From Flavobacteriaceae bacterium (GTDB taxonomy: Bacteria > Bacteroidota > Bacteroidia > Flavobacteriales > Flavobacteriaceae), in the NCBI GenBank assembly GCA_021739635.1, contig JAIPBH010000007.1:124001-188000 (forward strand): a stretch of 64,000 nt of DNA. The letters are read 5' to 3'. The notes below the pieces were generated by a model, which saw only the letters and a list, made by a program, of their open reading frames with translations, searched no databases and was not told the origin of the DNA. The position numbers were made by a program, and so were the translations under genes. Every line of letters starts with the position of its first letter. Position 1 is the first letter of the stretch. Shown here piece by piece: positions 46,644 to 56,128 of this stretch.

Positions 46644-47654
46644 ATGAAAGCAATAAAAGATCAAAAATATATTATAGAAAGACTAACTGCTTTATGGGCT
46701 TTAAACGAATCTGGTTTAGGCGGATTTATGCATGCGCTAAATTTATCGTTTACTGGGATTTTAGTAGGAGGTATTTCTATCATTTCAATTAGTTTAATAG
46801 CTTATTTCTCAAAATCACTATTCAAAGATGTCATTAAAGCTTTAACCATTGTGTTATTAATTAAACTGGCTGTTAGCCCTCATTCTCCAATAACCGCTTA
46901 TATTGCAGTGATGTTTCAAGCATTGTTTGGAATTTTGTTGTTTTCGTTATTTTCTTTCAATAAGATAACATATATGTTTTTTGGAGTTATAACATTTGTA
47001 GAATCTGCCACACAAAAAATACTGGTTTTAACCCTCATCTATGGGCTATCCTTTTGGGATGCAATCAACATTTATGGTAAATGGGTGACAGATTTTTTGA
47101 GCTTTATCTCTAACATAACTGCTTCAAAATTAGTAATTGGCTTATTTATATTTATTTATGGTTGTTTAGGAATTATATTTGGATTCTTTATTTATAGGCT
47201 CATCAAGCGAATTGGCCAAATAGAATCAATAAAAAAATACCAATTAAGCGTTGTTAAATATCAAGAAAATAAACCAAAAAATAAATCTAAACAATTTAAG
47301 CGTTTCCTGTTTTGGATTGTCACTATCACTTTAATCATCATATCATTTACACAATTAGAAAATGATTTATCAGGATGGGGAAAAGCGTTTTATATTATCA
47401 TTCGAAGCATTACGGTATTAGTTCTTTGGATATTTATAGTTAGCCCTTTATTAATGCGATTATTAAAAAATTTTCTGATAAAAAAGAAAAGCAGTTATCA
47501 AACTGAAATTGATAATGCCTTAGCTTTATTTCCATACTTGAAGACCATTGTTGTTTTCTCGTGGAAAGAATCAAAAAGTACACGAGGTTTTAGCAGGATA
47601 ACAGCGTTTGTATCAAATTGCTTTTTATACACCATGTTTTTTAAAACCGAATAA
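46644..47654 (+). CDS. Polytopic membrane protein of unknown function
   Basis: 336 residues. N-terminal soluble stretch (YIIERLTALWALNESGLGGF), then about seven hydrophobic segments, and a basic loop near residues 205-220 separating a C-terminal membrane part. The central part (KLAVSPHSPITAYIAVMFQALFG) recalls small substrate-binding membrane components, but this is only a resemblance. One base separates its stop from the next gene, so they are one operon. Not recognised. Confidence 0.75.
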   Translation: MKAIKDQKYIIERLTALWALNESGLGGFMHALNLSFTGILVGGISIISISLIAYFSKSLFKDVIKALTIVLLIKLAVSPHSPITAYIAVMFQALFGILLFSLFSFNKITYMFFGVITFVESATQKILVLTLIYGLSFWDAINIYGKWVTDFLSFISNITASKLVIGLFIFIYGCLGIIFGFFIYRLIKRIGQIESIKKYQLSVVKYQENKPKNKSKQFKRFLFWIVTITLIIISFTQLENDLSGWGKAFYIIIRSITVLVLWIFIVSPLLMRLLKNFLIKKKSSYQTEIDNALALFPYLKTIVVFSWKESKSTRGFSRITAFVSNCFLYTMFFKTE

Positions 47655-47655
47655 A

Positions 47656-48144
47656 ATGGTCTATATTTTAACAGGAGATATCCAAACCGGAAAATCACAC
47701 GCACTTAACAATTGGGGGGGAAATAAAACCAACGTTGTTGGTTTACTATCTCTTAGTAACAACGAAGGCAAACGCCTTTTTGTTGATATTAGAAATAATG
47801 AATGTTTCTCTATGCACGCCATTGAAAACGAAGATGAAGAAAACAAAGTTCTTGTTGGTAAATTTATATTTTCAAAATTATCTTTTGAAAGAGCAAATAG
47901 CATCATTAACTTTGAAATGCAACAAACAGATTATAAATACTTTATTGTTGATGAATTAGGGAAATTAGAGTTAAGACATGACGGTTTATATACATCTACA
48001 CATAATCTAGCAACTAAATTTGAAGACAAAACGAATCAACATTTAATATTGGTTGTCAGGTCTGGTTTATTAGAGAATGTAATTAAAACCTATAATTTTA
48101 AAAAGTACAAAATTTTAGACAAAGAAGCCTTAAAGCTAATTTAA
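47656..48144 (+). CDS. THEP1-like P-loop NTPase
   Basis: Small nucleoside-triphosphatase-like protein. Walker A GDIQTGKSHAL at residues 8-18 and Walker B FIVDELGKLEL are those of the THEP1 group. 162 residues from ATG 47656; an upstream extension from 47608 overlaps the membrane protein. A run of seven G (47714-47720) lies in codons 20-22, unusual in this A/T-rich DNA. Probably energises or regulates the membrane partner; substrate unknown. Confidence 0.75.
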   Translation: MVYILTGDIQTGKSHALNNWGGNKTNVVGLLSLSNNEGKRLFVDIRNNECFSMHAIENEDEENKVLVGKFIFSKLSFERANSIINFEMQQTDYKYFIVDELGKLELRHDGLYTSTHNLATKFEDKTNQHLILVVRSGLLENVIKTYNFKKYKILDKEALKLI

Positions 48145-48391
48145 AGTCTCTTAAATTCAATTATTTAGATTATATATTCTCAACTATATTTTAGTTTCTT
48201 ATAAAACTAAAGAAAGTGAAAAGAGTTATATAGATAAAATAGTTTTAATAAACTTAATATGTTAAAGAAATAATTATTTAACCTATTCTTATTTTAAAAA
48301 ATAAGGATTTACAAATAGTTTTTTTATCAGATATTTATAAAACAATTGAATATTAAAACATCTTTTTTCATTAAGTTTGAAAAAAAAATCT

Positions 48392-48847
48392 ATGCTCTCA
48401 AACGCTTGTAAATACGCCATCCGTGCTATTTTGTATTTAGCTATTCAAACTGATGAAAAAACTAAAGTTAGTGTAAAAAAAATTGCTGATGACCTTGAAA
48501 CACCACAAGCTTTTTTATCAAAATTATTACAGCAACTTAATAAAGGAAATTTGGTTTCTTCAACAAAAGGACCAAATGGTGGTTTTTATTTATCTGCAAA
48601 AGATAAGGAACATGCTGTTATGGATATTATTAAAAACATGGACGGAACATCAAAATTTGAAGATTGCTTTTTAGGGTTATCTACATGTAGTGATGAGAAT
48701 CCTTGTCCGGTTCATTTTATAGTGTCTCCGTTTAAAGAAAAACTACTAGAAAATTTTAGAGACAAAACCATTTCGCAATATGCTATTGAAATTAAACAAA
48801 CTGGAAAAGTTTTATCTCTAAAAGACTTTGATGTTTTAAAAATCTAG
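48392..48847 (+). CDS. Rrf2-family transcriptional regulator with Fe-S cysteines
   Basis: Winged-helix repressor/sensor. N-terminal MLSNACKYAIRAILYLA, recognition region TPQAFLSKLLQQLNKGNLVSSTKGPNGGF, and three cysteines Cys92, Cys99, Cys105 (C-x6-C-x5-C) as in IscR/NsrR, where they hold an Fe-S cluster sensing Fe-S status, NO or redox. Start taken at ATG 48392; a TTG at 48377 is also in frame. Convergent with, and overlapping by 4 bp, the gene at 48844, next to anaerobic nucleotide reductase genes. Confidence 0.9.
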   Translation: MLSNACKYAIRAILYLAIQTDEKTKVSVKKIADDLETPQAFLSKLLQQLNKGNLVSSTKGPNGGFYLSAKDKEHAVMDIIKNMDGTSKFEDCFLGLSTCSDENPCPVHFIVSPFKEKLLENFRDKTISQYAIEIKQTGKVLSLKDFDVLKI

Positions 48848-50661
48848 CTTACAACTGGAATTGGTGAAAGATTTTCAATTTCCAAACCAATGTTTTGCAG
48901 AGTCATTATACTTTTTTCAAGCTCCTTTAAAACCGCCTCTTTAATATCTTCAAAAGCATTGGTTATACTTGTAAATAAATTTTGATAGTACAAAACACCT
49001 TCTTTCATGTTGTTAGTAAATGTTATAAGGTATTTTTCTTCTTTTTTATTCATGTCTTTTTTAACCTCTTCTAACTTATTCTTTAAAAAGTCAATATAAA
49101 TATGAAGTTCTTTAATAAACATATTTGGCCGATCTGTTCTGGTTATCATATTATCTCTTCCATAAATATGATCTGTCATATTTTTTAGAGTCATTATTTT
49201 AGAATAGTATGCCATATTTGGACCAGGGCAAATTGAAACACCAGTTCCTTCAACCTTTGTGTCTAGATTATAGGCTAATAATGCTGATGTGCCCAAACCA
49301 ACACAGGTACATGTTTTTTCAGTTATTTTGTATAAGCTATCTTGATAAGCTCCGGGTGATAATTGTTTATCATCTAGCTCTTTTATTTTTAAATATTGAT
49401 ATTCTCTGGAAGCTGTACAAATACCTGTTTCTTTAAATTCTTTATTCAAAGAAACGAACTTTTTTGGGCATGAACTTCCTGGTCTTCCTTTCTCAATAAA
49501 CCCTTCTTTTTCTAAATCTTTGGTGTTTGCTTTAAGATTGTTAAACGGAACACCTAATGGTGAAATATCACTTAGGTATAAATCTTCTTCTTTAGCTTCA
49601 ACTAATTGATTTAATGTGTTTTCATCAACGGTTGTTGCTTCTGGAACTAATAAAAATGGTGTTCCCCAACCAATAGAATCTAATTGGTAATGCTCTAATA
49701 AAAACTCATGCTCTTCTTCTGTGCCAACACCACCTTGTGCAGAAATTTTTAATTCTAAAGGATGTTTTGAAATAACGCGTCCTTGATTAACTAATTCTTG
49801 ATTTAAAGTGTCTTGAATAGTTTGTCTTAACTCTTCTCTCTTTTCTTTAAACTCTTGTAAAACAGGTCCTAAAAGGTATCCGTCTGTTGCAAAAGCATGA
49901 CCACCACAATTAAGGCCAGATTCTATTCTATATTCTGAAACCCATAGTCCTTTTTTCGCTAAAAATTTTCCTTGAATTAATGCCGATCTGTAATCACTTA
50001 CTTTTAAAATTATTTTCTTGTTAAAGGTTCCAACTTCACTAGGATAAAAATTATCAAACTGACCAATATAAGCATACAATCTAGGATTCATTCCTGCTGA
50101 AAGTATTACAGAAGATTTTAAATTACTTTGAGCAAAGCCTCTTAGTGCAGCATGTGCATCATTATATTCTACAGGTAATTTTATGTTTTTTCTATAGTTG
50201 TCTTTATCAACTTTGGTCATAATATTAACATCTATATGACCCATAGTTAAATTTTTACTTGCCCAATTTTTAATTTCTGAAATATTAAATCCGTTTTCTG
50301 TTAGTTTCTTGAATTCAGATTTTAAATGAGATCCATCAGGAAGCATGGCAATGTATTTTTTTATCTCGTCACTTTTCTCAACGGAAACATCTTTTAAAGC
50401 TTGGAAGTTTTTTTCGGCTAAATCACTTATTAAATTTAAATAAGAGGTGATTCTTTTGGCTCTAAAATCATCAATTTTGTCTGTGATTTCTTTGTATGGT
50501 ATCTCAAATTTCTCACTATACATTTTTCTAAGTTTCTCTAAAAGAATGTCATCAACTAAAGAAATAACTGAATCAATTCCATATTGAGCAACTTTTAAAG
50601 GTGTGTCTATAGTGAATCCAATGCCCATAACTGGTATGTGAAATGAATGTGTGCTTTTCAT
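48844..50661 (-). CDS. Unrecognised 605-residue protein with NMO/IMPDH-like TIM-barrel motifs and a Cys-rich segment
   Basis: Not a family I can name. The start (HIPVMGIGFTIDTPLKVAQYGIDSVISLVDD) and residues 305-340 (KISAQGGVGTEEEHEFLL..., GWGTPFLLVPEA) read like the phosphate-binding strands of nitronate-monooxygenase/FabK-type flavin TIM barrels; NCGGHAFATDG (251-261) fits the GGH motif of that group. Cysteines at 252, 398, 415, 451, 453 and 478 could bind an Fe-S cluster. The C-terminus is a helical tail (about 500-590). It follows nrdD by 92 bp, with an FNR-like palindrome in the gap, so it is probably expressed when oxygen is low. Confidence 0.8.
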   Translation of the reverse strand: MKSTHSFHIPVMGIGFTIDTPLKVAQYGIDSVISLVDDILLEKLRKMYSEKFEIPYKEITDKIDDFRAKRITSYLNLISDLAEKNFQALKDVSVEKSDEIKKYIAMLPDGSHLKSEFKKLTENGFNISEIKNWASKNLTMGHIDVNIMTKVDKDNYRKNIKLPVEYNDAHAALRGFAQSNLKSSVILSAGMNPRLYAYIGQFDNFYPSEVGTFNKKIILKVSDYRSALIQGKFLAKKGLWVSEYRIESGLNCGGHAFATDGYLLGPVLQEFKEKREELRQTIQDTLNQELVNQGRVISKHPLELKISAQGGVGTEEEHEFLLEHYQLDSIGWGTPFLLVPEATTVDENTLNQLVEAKEEDLYLSDISPLGVPFNNLKANTKDLEKEGFIEKGRPGSSCPKKFVSLNKEFKETGICTASREYQYLKIKELDDKQLSPGAYQDSLYKITEKTCTCVGLGTSALLAYNLDTKVEGTGVSICPGPNMAYYSKIMTLKNMTDHIYGRDNMITRTDRPNMFIKELHIYIDFLKNKLEEVKKDMNKKEEKYLITFTNNMKEGVLYYQNLFTSITNAFEDIKEAVLKELEKSIMTLQNIGLEIENLSPIPVVS

Positions 50662-50689
50662 AGGGTTTATTTAACAATATGTAAATCGG

Positions 50690-50697
50690 TAAAGGTA
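50690..50697 (-). promoter_or_regulatory. Possible promoter -7 element of the 605-residue protein gene
   Basis: TACCTTTA on the minus strand, one mismatch to TAnnTTTG, 29 bp from the start codon. Confidence 0.4.
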
Positions 50698-50719
50698 TCT
50701 TGTCAAAACCGCATGAAAC

Positions 50720-50733
50720 ATGATATTCATCAT
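50720..50733. promoter_or_regulatory. FNR/CRP-type palindrome
   Basis: ATGAT-ATTC-ATCAT: the nTGAT-N4-ATCAn pattern of the FNR box (TTGAT-N4-ATCAA). Centre lies about 43 bp upstream of the transcription start predicted from the box at 50690, the position of a class II activator site. Confidence 0.5.
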
Positions 50734-50753
50734 ATAATCAAGATAATCTTAAA

Positions 50754-52622
50754 TTATTTGAATATAACTTCCTCTTGCTTTTCTTGATATAGTTCTTGGA
50801 ATTTATTTAACGCATTTGCGCGAATATTTAGCAAATTATTCGATGGCTTTTCATAATGATAATGTCTTAAATGATGTTCTTGTTGTCTGCCAGAGCTAAA
50901 ACTAGAAACACGTTTTAAATAACCTATAACCCGTGTTGCATGGTCAACATCTTTAGATCCACAAGAAGTACATACATAGTTAGTTTTTTTAGCGATAGCA
51001 TTACAATCATTACAAATGGTAATTCTAATATTAAAACAGAAATAATTACATCCAGCTGCTGCAGTGGCATGAATAAGTTTTACAAATCCTTCTTTACTTG
51101 GCGCTTCTTCCAGATTTAGGTGCAATGCAGAACCGCCATCGAGGTATTTTATTATTTCCTTACCGTGTAATATTATTTTATCTAATGTATTTGTTTGTTG
51201 GTCTTCAACTTTATAGAAATAAGAATTATAGCAATCTCTAGGAACAAATAATCCGTCTGCTTTATCCCATTTAGCATTTTTTATTCCTAAATTTTCTGCC
51301 GGAACAAATTCTGTATTAAACATATAGCCATATTCTTTTTTGGCTAGTTTGTTTTCATCATAAATAACTTTTAAATGAGAGTTTACAAACTTTTTATATT
51401 CTTTGTTGTTACCTACACAAATCCCTTGGCTTTCTGCAGCTTCAACCATTCCATTAATTCCAATGGTTAAAAATTGCTTATCAAGCGTAATAAACCCACC
51501 TTTATATACTGGTAATAAACCGGCAATTTCATATTCTTCAATAAGTTTTCTATAAGCTACTTGATATTTTTGAATTTTTTGAACCTCATCTAAAATACTA
51601 GCTCCTTTTTGCACCAATCGATTCATATTAAGCGTTATCACATTTATAGATCCTGTTGCAACACCACCTGCGCCTAATGAATAACTAAACGTGTTATCAC
51701 TAATTTCACTACGCAATCTGCAACATGATGCTAAACTATCGGCGCTTTCAGATTGATATATAAAAAACGAATTACCTTCACTCAACTCTTGAGCACACAT
51801 ATTAGTAAATTCTACATCAACGGGTTTTCCTTCATTAATAAGCATAGCAGCTGTTACTACTGGAAACGTAAGAATGGCTTTACTGCGTTCTCCATTAAAC
51901 CATTTCATAAAAAATGCTTGTAGTTTTTTAACGCTTTCCCAAGTTGGTTTTGTCATGTCTGGAAATACAAAATCAGCAAACATACTATTAAAATATGCTT
52001 CATCATAAATAGAAATATTCCAGAAAACAGATTGATATCCTCTTGCTGCTGCAGGTTGATTTACAGCATAAACTACATGTTGTAGATGGTTTGCTATGAG
52101 TTTTTCATGCGTTTCTAAATAATTTTCACCATAATCTTTAGATGCAAAATGATCAAAATACATTAAAAATTCAACGGTTGCCAAAGCGCCAGCAAATTGA
52201 GAACTCACTGCAAAAACCAAATTCACAAATTCACCACAAAAACTTTCAAGATGTTTTGGCGCTCTACTTTCACCTCCAATTTTTGTAAGTCCATCTAACA
52301 AAAATGGGTACATGCTAATTGAAACACAATACGGTTTTAAAGAGGTTTCATCATGAATATAAATTTCATGAGATTCTATTTGCCTGATATATTCATTTGC
52401 CATCTCATCCCCAAAAAGTGATGCAATTTTACGTTTTACTAAAGCCCTATTAACCTGTATATTGATGTCTTTATTTAATTCTGCTTCCATGGTTGCAATA
52501 TTTTTTGAAGTCACGTTAGCATTGGCATCAACTTTTGAACCATCAGCAGCATTTGCTGAATTTATGTATTGGTCTATAAAATCTATTTTTTGATTTACTT
52601 GGGCGCTGGTAAGTCGTATCAT
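50754..52622 (-). CDS. nrdD: Anaerobic (class III) ribonucleoside-triphosphate reductase
   Basis: Glycyl-radical enzyme making dNTPs without oxygen. The radical glycine is Gly567 in RVIGYL; the C-terminal zinc site is Cys537, Cys540, Cys551, Cys554. 622 residues, shorter than the about 710 of E. coli NrdD; the N-terminus (LTSAQVNQKIDFIDQYI) shows no ATP-cone, so overall activity control by ATP/dATP is probably absent. Lies 5 bp after its activase gene nrdG. Confidence 0.93.
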   Translation of the reverse strand: MIRLTSAQVNQKIDFIDQYINSANAADGSKVDANANVTSKNIATMEAELNKDINIQVNRALVKRKIASLFGDEMANEYIRQIESHEIYIHDETSLKPYCVSISMYPFLLDGLTKIGGESRAPKHLESFCGEFVNLVFAVSSQFAGALATVEFLMYFDHFASKDYGENYLETHEKLIANHLQHVVYAVNQPAAARGYQSVFWNISIYDEAYFNSMFADFVFPDMTKPTWESVKKLQAFFMKWFNGERSKAILTFPVVTAAMLINEGKPVDVEFTNMCAQELSEGNSFFIYQSESADSLASCCRLRSEISDNTFSYSLGAGGVATGSINVITLNMNRLVQKGASILDEVQKIQKYQVAYRKLIEEYEIAGLLPVYKGGFITLDKQFLTIGINGMVEAAESQGICVGNNKEYKKFVNSHLKVIYDENKLAKKEYGYMFNTEFVPAENLGIKNAKWDKADGLFVPRDCYNSYFYKVEDQQTNTLDKIILHGKEIIKYLDGGSALHLNLEEAPSKEGFVKLIHATAAAGCNYFCFNIRITICNDCNAIAKKTNYVCTSCGSKDVDHATRVIGYLKRVSSFSSGRQQEHHLRHYHYEKPSNNLLNIRANALNKFQELYQEKQEEVIFK

Positions 52623-52627
52623 TTGGC

Positions 52628-53083
52628 TTAATTTTTTATGAATAAATTATTTTTAATTGTATTTGATTTTATATCTATAAACTTTTGATTGGTAATTTTA
52701 CTACTTAAACCTCCTAAAGCAGCGTTCCATTTGCCAGTTTTTAACCAATTAAGTTCATCGAGTATAGCTTTTGAAATAGCATCAAGCCCCGTATATAGGC
52801 ACGTTTTATATTGATTTTTTTTTGCAATTTTTAGCATATTTACCAATTCATTTTCATGCCATTCGCCTCCCATAAAAAGAACACAAGTGGCTAAATCATC
52901 ATATTGTTTTAAAATTTTTTCAAATTTTTCAATAGTTAACGTTTTGCCGTTTTCTTCTTTCCATAAATGTGGTGAATGACATCCTTCACATTTTAGAGGA
53001 CAGCCACAAATAGAAAAACATAAACTAATTTCTCCAGGAACTTCTTGAAATACGACTTGAAAATCGTAATAATTCATGCACAA
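52628..53083 (-). CDS. nrdG: Anaerobic ribonucleotide reductase activating protein
   Basis: Radical-SAM activase that generates the glycyl radical on NrdD. CPLKCEGC (Cys28, Cys32, Cys35) is the CxxxCxxC 4Fe-4S motif; MGGEW is the SAM-binding GGE. 151 residues; ATG 53083 or the third codon ATG 53077. First gene of the nrdG-nrdD unit. Confidence 0.93.
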   Translation of the reverse strand: MCMNYYDFQVVFQEVPGEISLCFSICGCPLKCEGCHSPHLWKEENGKTLTIEKFEKILKQYDDLATCVLFMGGEWHENELVNMLKIAKKNQYKTCLYTGLDAISKAILDELNWLKTGKWNAALGGLSSKITNQKFIDIKSNTIKNNLFIKN

Positions 53084-53462
53084 ATATTTTTATAGGATTA
53101 AAAGGTCTTTTTATAATTTATAAAAATAAAGACAATTTTTACTCATATAAGCTTAGGCAAAATGAGTTATTAAACATGTTATTAACAATTTTGTAATTGC
53201 TTTGTTATGAGATAAATATGAAGCTAATTAATATCTGTTTTGAAATTATAGCCTTAATTTTTTTTGGAAAGCCCATAAAAAACATCTATTAAAAGTTTAA
53301 AATTTTATAGCCATATTAAAAGATATTAATTAACTGCCTATTTTATTTAATTATTCATAATTAGAATTCGCTATACTATAAAAATTGATAAAACTTAGTA
53401 GAGAAAGCATTGATTAATTAATGCTTCATTACTTTTACAAATAATTATATTAGATTGATGCT
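53084..53462. other. 379-bp intergenic region between nrdG and ppc
   Basis: A/T-rich regulatory space for two divergent genes. It contains an 18-bp near-palindrome GCATTGATTAATTAATGC (53407-53424, 16 of 18 symmetric) 39 bp before the ppc start, and TACTTTTA (one mismatch to the -7 consensus) at 53430-53437. No tRNA or convincing gene; a 24-codon frame at 53218 has no support. Confidence 0.4.
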
Positions 53463-56051
53463 ATGTCTGTAGAACCAAAATTATCACGTTTCAAGCAAAA
53501 CGTTTTGTCAAAATATCAAATTTACAACAGTATATTTATGACATTACCTTTTGATGCCATAACCAAAACCGGTGTTTTACTTCCATTATTTCATGAAACC
53601 TGTAAAAAAGGTTTTGCAAATGGTGATGACCCAACAACTATTGTTGATACTTTTTTTAAAAAATACCAAGGAAGACGAACTAAAGAAAGCCAAATAAATT
53701 TATTGTTTCGCTTCATACAATATATTGAACGTCAAGTAGTTTTGTTTGATGCCGTTGAAGATGCCGCTTTTCCAATTGTTAATAATATGGAAGGTATAGG
53801 AACCCTTAGAAATCTTAAAGAATCTGCTGCTTCTGAGAACAGACTTGAAGAACTAAAAAATTATCTTGAAGAATTTAAAGTACGTATTGTTTTAACAGCT
53901 CATCCAACACAGTTTTATCCTGGTTCGGTTTTAGGTATTATTACAGATTTAACAGAAGCTATAAAACAAAACAACTTAAAAGAGATTAATAATTTATTTG
54001 CTCAACTTGGTAAAACACCTTTCTTTAAACATGAAAAACCAACACCTTATGATGAAGCCGTAAGCTTAATTTGGTATTTAGAAAATGTGTTTTATAAATC
54101 GTTTGGAGAAATTTATAATTACATTCAACAGAACATTTATGATGATAGCAGAAAGCATAACGAAATTATAAATATTGGTTTTTGGCCTGGTGGAGATCGT
54201 GATGGTAATCCGTTTGTAAAACCAGACACAACCATTAAAGTTGCAGAAAGATTAAAACAATCTATCCTTAAAAAATATTATGCAGATCTTAAAGATTTAA
54301 GACGAAAACTAACTTTTAGAGGCATTGAAGAGCGCATAGTGAGCCTAGAAACTATTATGTATAATTTCAGTATCAATTTAAATACTCCTGAAAAAATAAC
54401 GTCAAGAGAACTTATTCATGAATTACTAGAAATTAGAAATGCCATTGTTAAAGAACATCAATCCTTATATGTTTCTGAAATCAATAATTTAATAAACAGA
54501 ATACGTCTTTTTGGTTATTATTTTGCAACACTAGATATTAGACAAGATAGTAGAATTCATCATGCTGTTTTTACAACTGTTATTGATTATCTAATAAAAA
54601 CAGATCATCCATCATTTCCAAAAAACTATCATGATTTATCAGAACAAGAACAAATAACTATTTTATCTGAAGTTTCAGAAGCTAACATTGACATTGATGC
54701 CTTTGAAGATGACATGGTTTATAATACCTTAAAAACAATTGAAGCCATTAAACATATTCAGCTAACAAATGGCGAAAAAGGTGCTAACAGATATATAATA
54801 AGCAATAATCAAACGGCTTTAAATGTGATACAGCTATTTGCAATGCTAAAAATGGTTGCGTTTAAAGATGAATTAACAGTTGATGTTGTTCCGCTATTTG
54901 AAACCATTACCGATTTGGAAAATGCTCCAAAGGTTATGGAGCAATTATATAACAACCCAAATTATATGGCACATTTAAAAAGCAGAGGAAATAAACAAAC
55001 CATTATGCTAGGTTTTTCTGATGGCACAAAAGACGGTGGCTATTTAATGGCAAATTGGGGAATTTATACAGCAAAAGAGTTACTTACTGAAATATCAAGA
55101 AAATATGATATTTCTGCTATATTTTTTGATGGTCGTGGTGGTCCACCTGCAAGAGGCGGCGGAAAAACACATCAATTTTATGCCTCTTTAGGTCCGAAAA
55201 TTGAAGATAAAGAAGTTCAACTTACTATTCAAGGGCAAACCATTAGTTCTAATTTTGGAACCTTAGATTCATCACAATATAATTTAGAACAATTGATAAG
55301 TTCTGGAATGTTTAATCGCATAGGAAAAGATAAACTTGCCATGTCTGACGAAGACAGAATTGTTATGAATGATTTAGCTATAACTAGCTACGAAGCCTAT
55401 AAAAATTTTAAAGGCCACCCCATGTTTATTCCTTATTTAGAACGTATGAGCACCTTAAAATACTATGCAAAAACCAATATAGGAAGCAGACCATCAAAAC
55501 GAGGCAGTTCAGATAAGTTAGTGTTTTCAGATTTAAGAGCGATCCCTTTTGTTGGGTCTTGGAGTCAATTAAAACAAAATGTTCCTGGGTTTTTTGGCGT
55601 AGGTACCGCCTTAAAAGCTTATGAAGATAGAGGCGAATTTTATAAAGTAGAATCTTTATATAAAAATTCTAAATTCTTTAAGACTTTGCTAGAAAATAGT
55701 ATGATGTCATTAACTAAATCATTCTTTGATTTAACGCAATACATGTCAAAAGATGAAGAGTTTGGCACTTTTTGGAATATTATTCACGATGAATATTTAA
55801 ATAGCAAAAACTTACTATTAAAGCTAACAGGATATAAAGAATTAATGGAAAATGAGCCTTCTGGCAAAGCTTCTATTGATGTAAGAGAATCTATTGTACT
55901 ACCATTGTTAACCATTCAGCAATATGCGCTTAAAAAGATTCAGGAATTAGAAAAAGAAGATGTAAGAGATGAAGAGCAAATCAAGATTTTTGAAAAAATA
56001 GTAACTCGTTCACTGTTTGGTAATATTAATGCCAGTAGAAACTCGGCATAA
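53463..56051 (+). CDS. ppc: Phosphoenolpyruvate carboxylase
   Basis: Anaplerotic carboxylation of PEP to oxaloacetate. Catalytic His147 in LTAHPTQFYPG, GGDRDGNP, the mobile-loop FDGRGGPPARGGG (about 555-567) and RAIPFVGSW are present. 862 residues, in the normal range; the C-terminus ends NINASRNSA rather than the common NTG, typical of some Bacteroidota. Own terminator. Its neighbourhood with ammonium uptake and glutamate synthase genes fits supply of carbon skeletons. Confidence 0.93.
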   Translation: MSVEPKLSRFKQNVLSKYQIYNSIFMTLPFDAITKTGVLLPLFHETCKKGFANGDDPTTIVDTFFKKYQGRRTKESQINLLFRFIQYIERQVVLFDAVEDAAFPIVNNMEGIGTLRNLKESAASENRLEELKNYLEEFKVRIVLTAHPTQFYPGSVLGIITDLTEAIKQNNLKEINNLFAQLGKTPFFKHEKPTPYDEAVSLIWYLENVFYKSFGEIYNYIQQNIYDDSRKHNEIINIGFWPGGDRDGNPFVKPDTTIKVAERLKQSILKKYYADLKDLRRKLTFRGIEERIVSLETIMYNFSINLNTPEKITSRELIHELLEIRNAIVKEHQSLYVSEINNLINRIRLFGYYFATLDIRQDSRIHHAVFTTVIDYLIKTDHPSFPKNYHDLSEQEQITILSEVSEANIDIDAFEDDMVYNTLKTIEAIKHIQLTNGEKGANRYIISNNQTALNVIQLFAMLKMVAFKDELTVDVVPLFETITDLENAPKVMEQLYNNPNYMAHLKSRGNKQTIMLGFSDGTKDGGYLMANWGIYTAKELLTEISRKYDISAIFFDGRGGPPARGGGKTHQFYASLGPKIEDKEVQLTIQGQTISSNFGTLDSSQYNLEQLISSGMFNRIGKDKLAMSDEDRIVMNDLAITSYEAYKNFKGHPMFIPYLERMSTLKYYAKTNIGSRPSKRGSSDKLVFSDLRAIPFVGSWSQLKQNVPGFFGVGTALKAYEDRGEFYKVESLYKNSKFFKTLLENSMMSLTKSFFDLTQYMSKDEEFGTFWNIIHDEYLNSKNLLLKLTGYKELMENEPSGKASIDVRESIVLPLLTIQQYALKKIQELEKEDVRDEEQIKIFEKIVTRSLFGNINASRNSA

Positions 56052-56070
56052 ACCAAGCATTGTTTAATCA

Positions 56071-56106
56071 AAAAAAGAGCCTTACAAATTTGTAAGGCTC
56101 TTTTTT
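56071..56106. terminator. Bidirectional terminator between ppc and amt
   Basis: 36-bp perfect palindrome, core AGAGCCTTACAAA, with A and T runs on both sides. Confidence 0.85.
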
Positions 56107-56128
56107 AAATAATTATTTAAACTCTTAA

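Noticed and set aside
46586-46792. 68-codon plus-strand frame at the start of the membrane protein gene
   Set aside because: Overlaps the membrane protein in another frame, lacks a credible start context and any motif.
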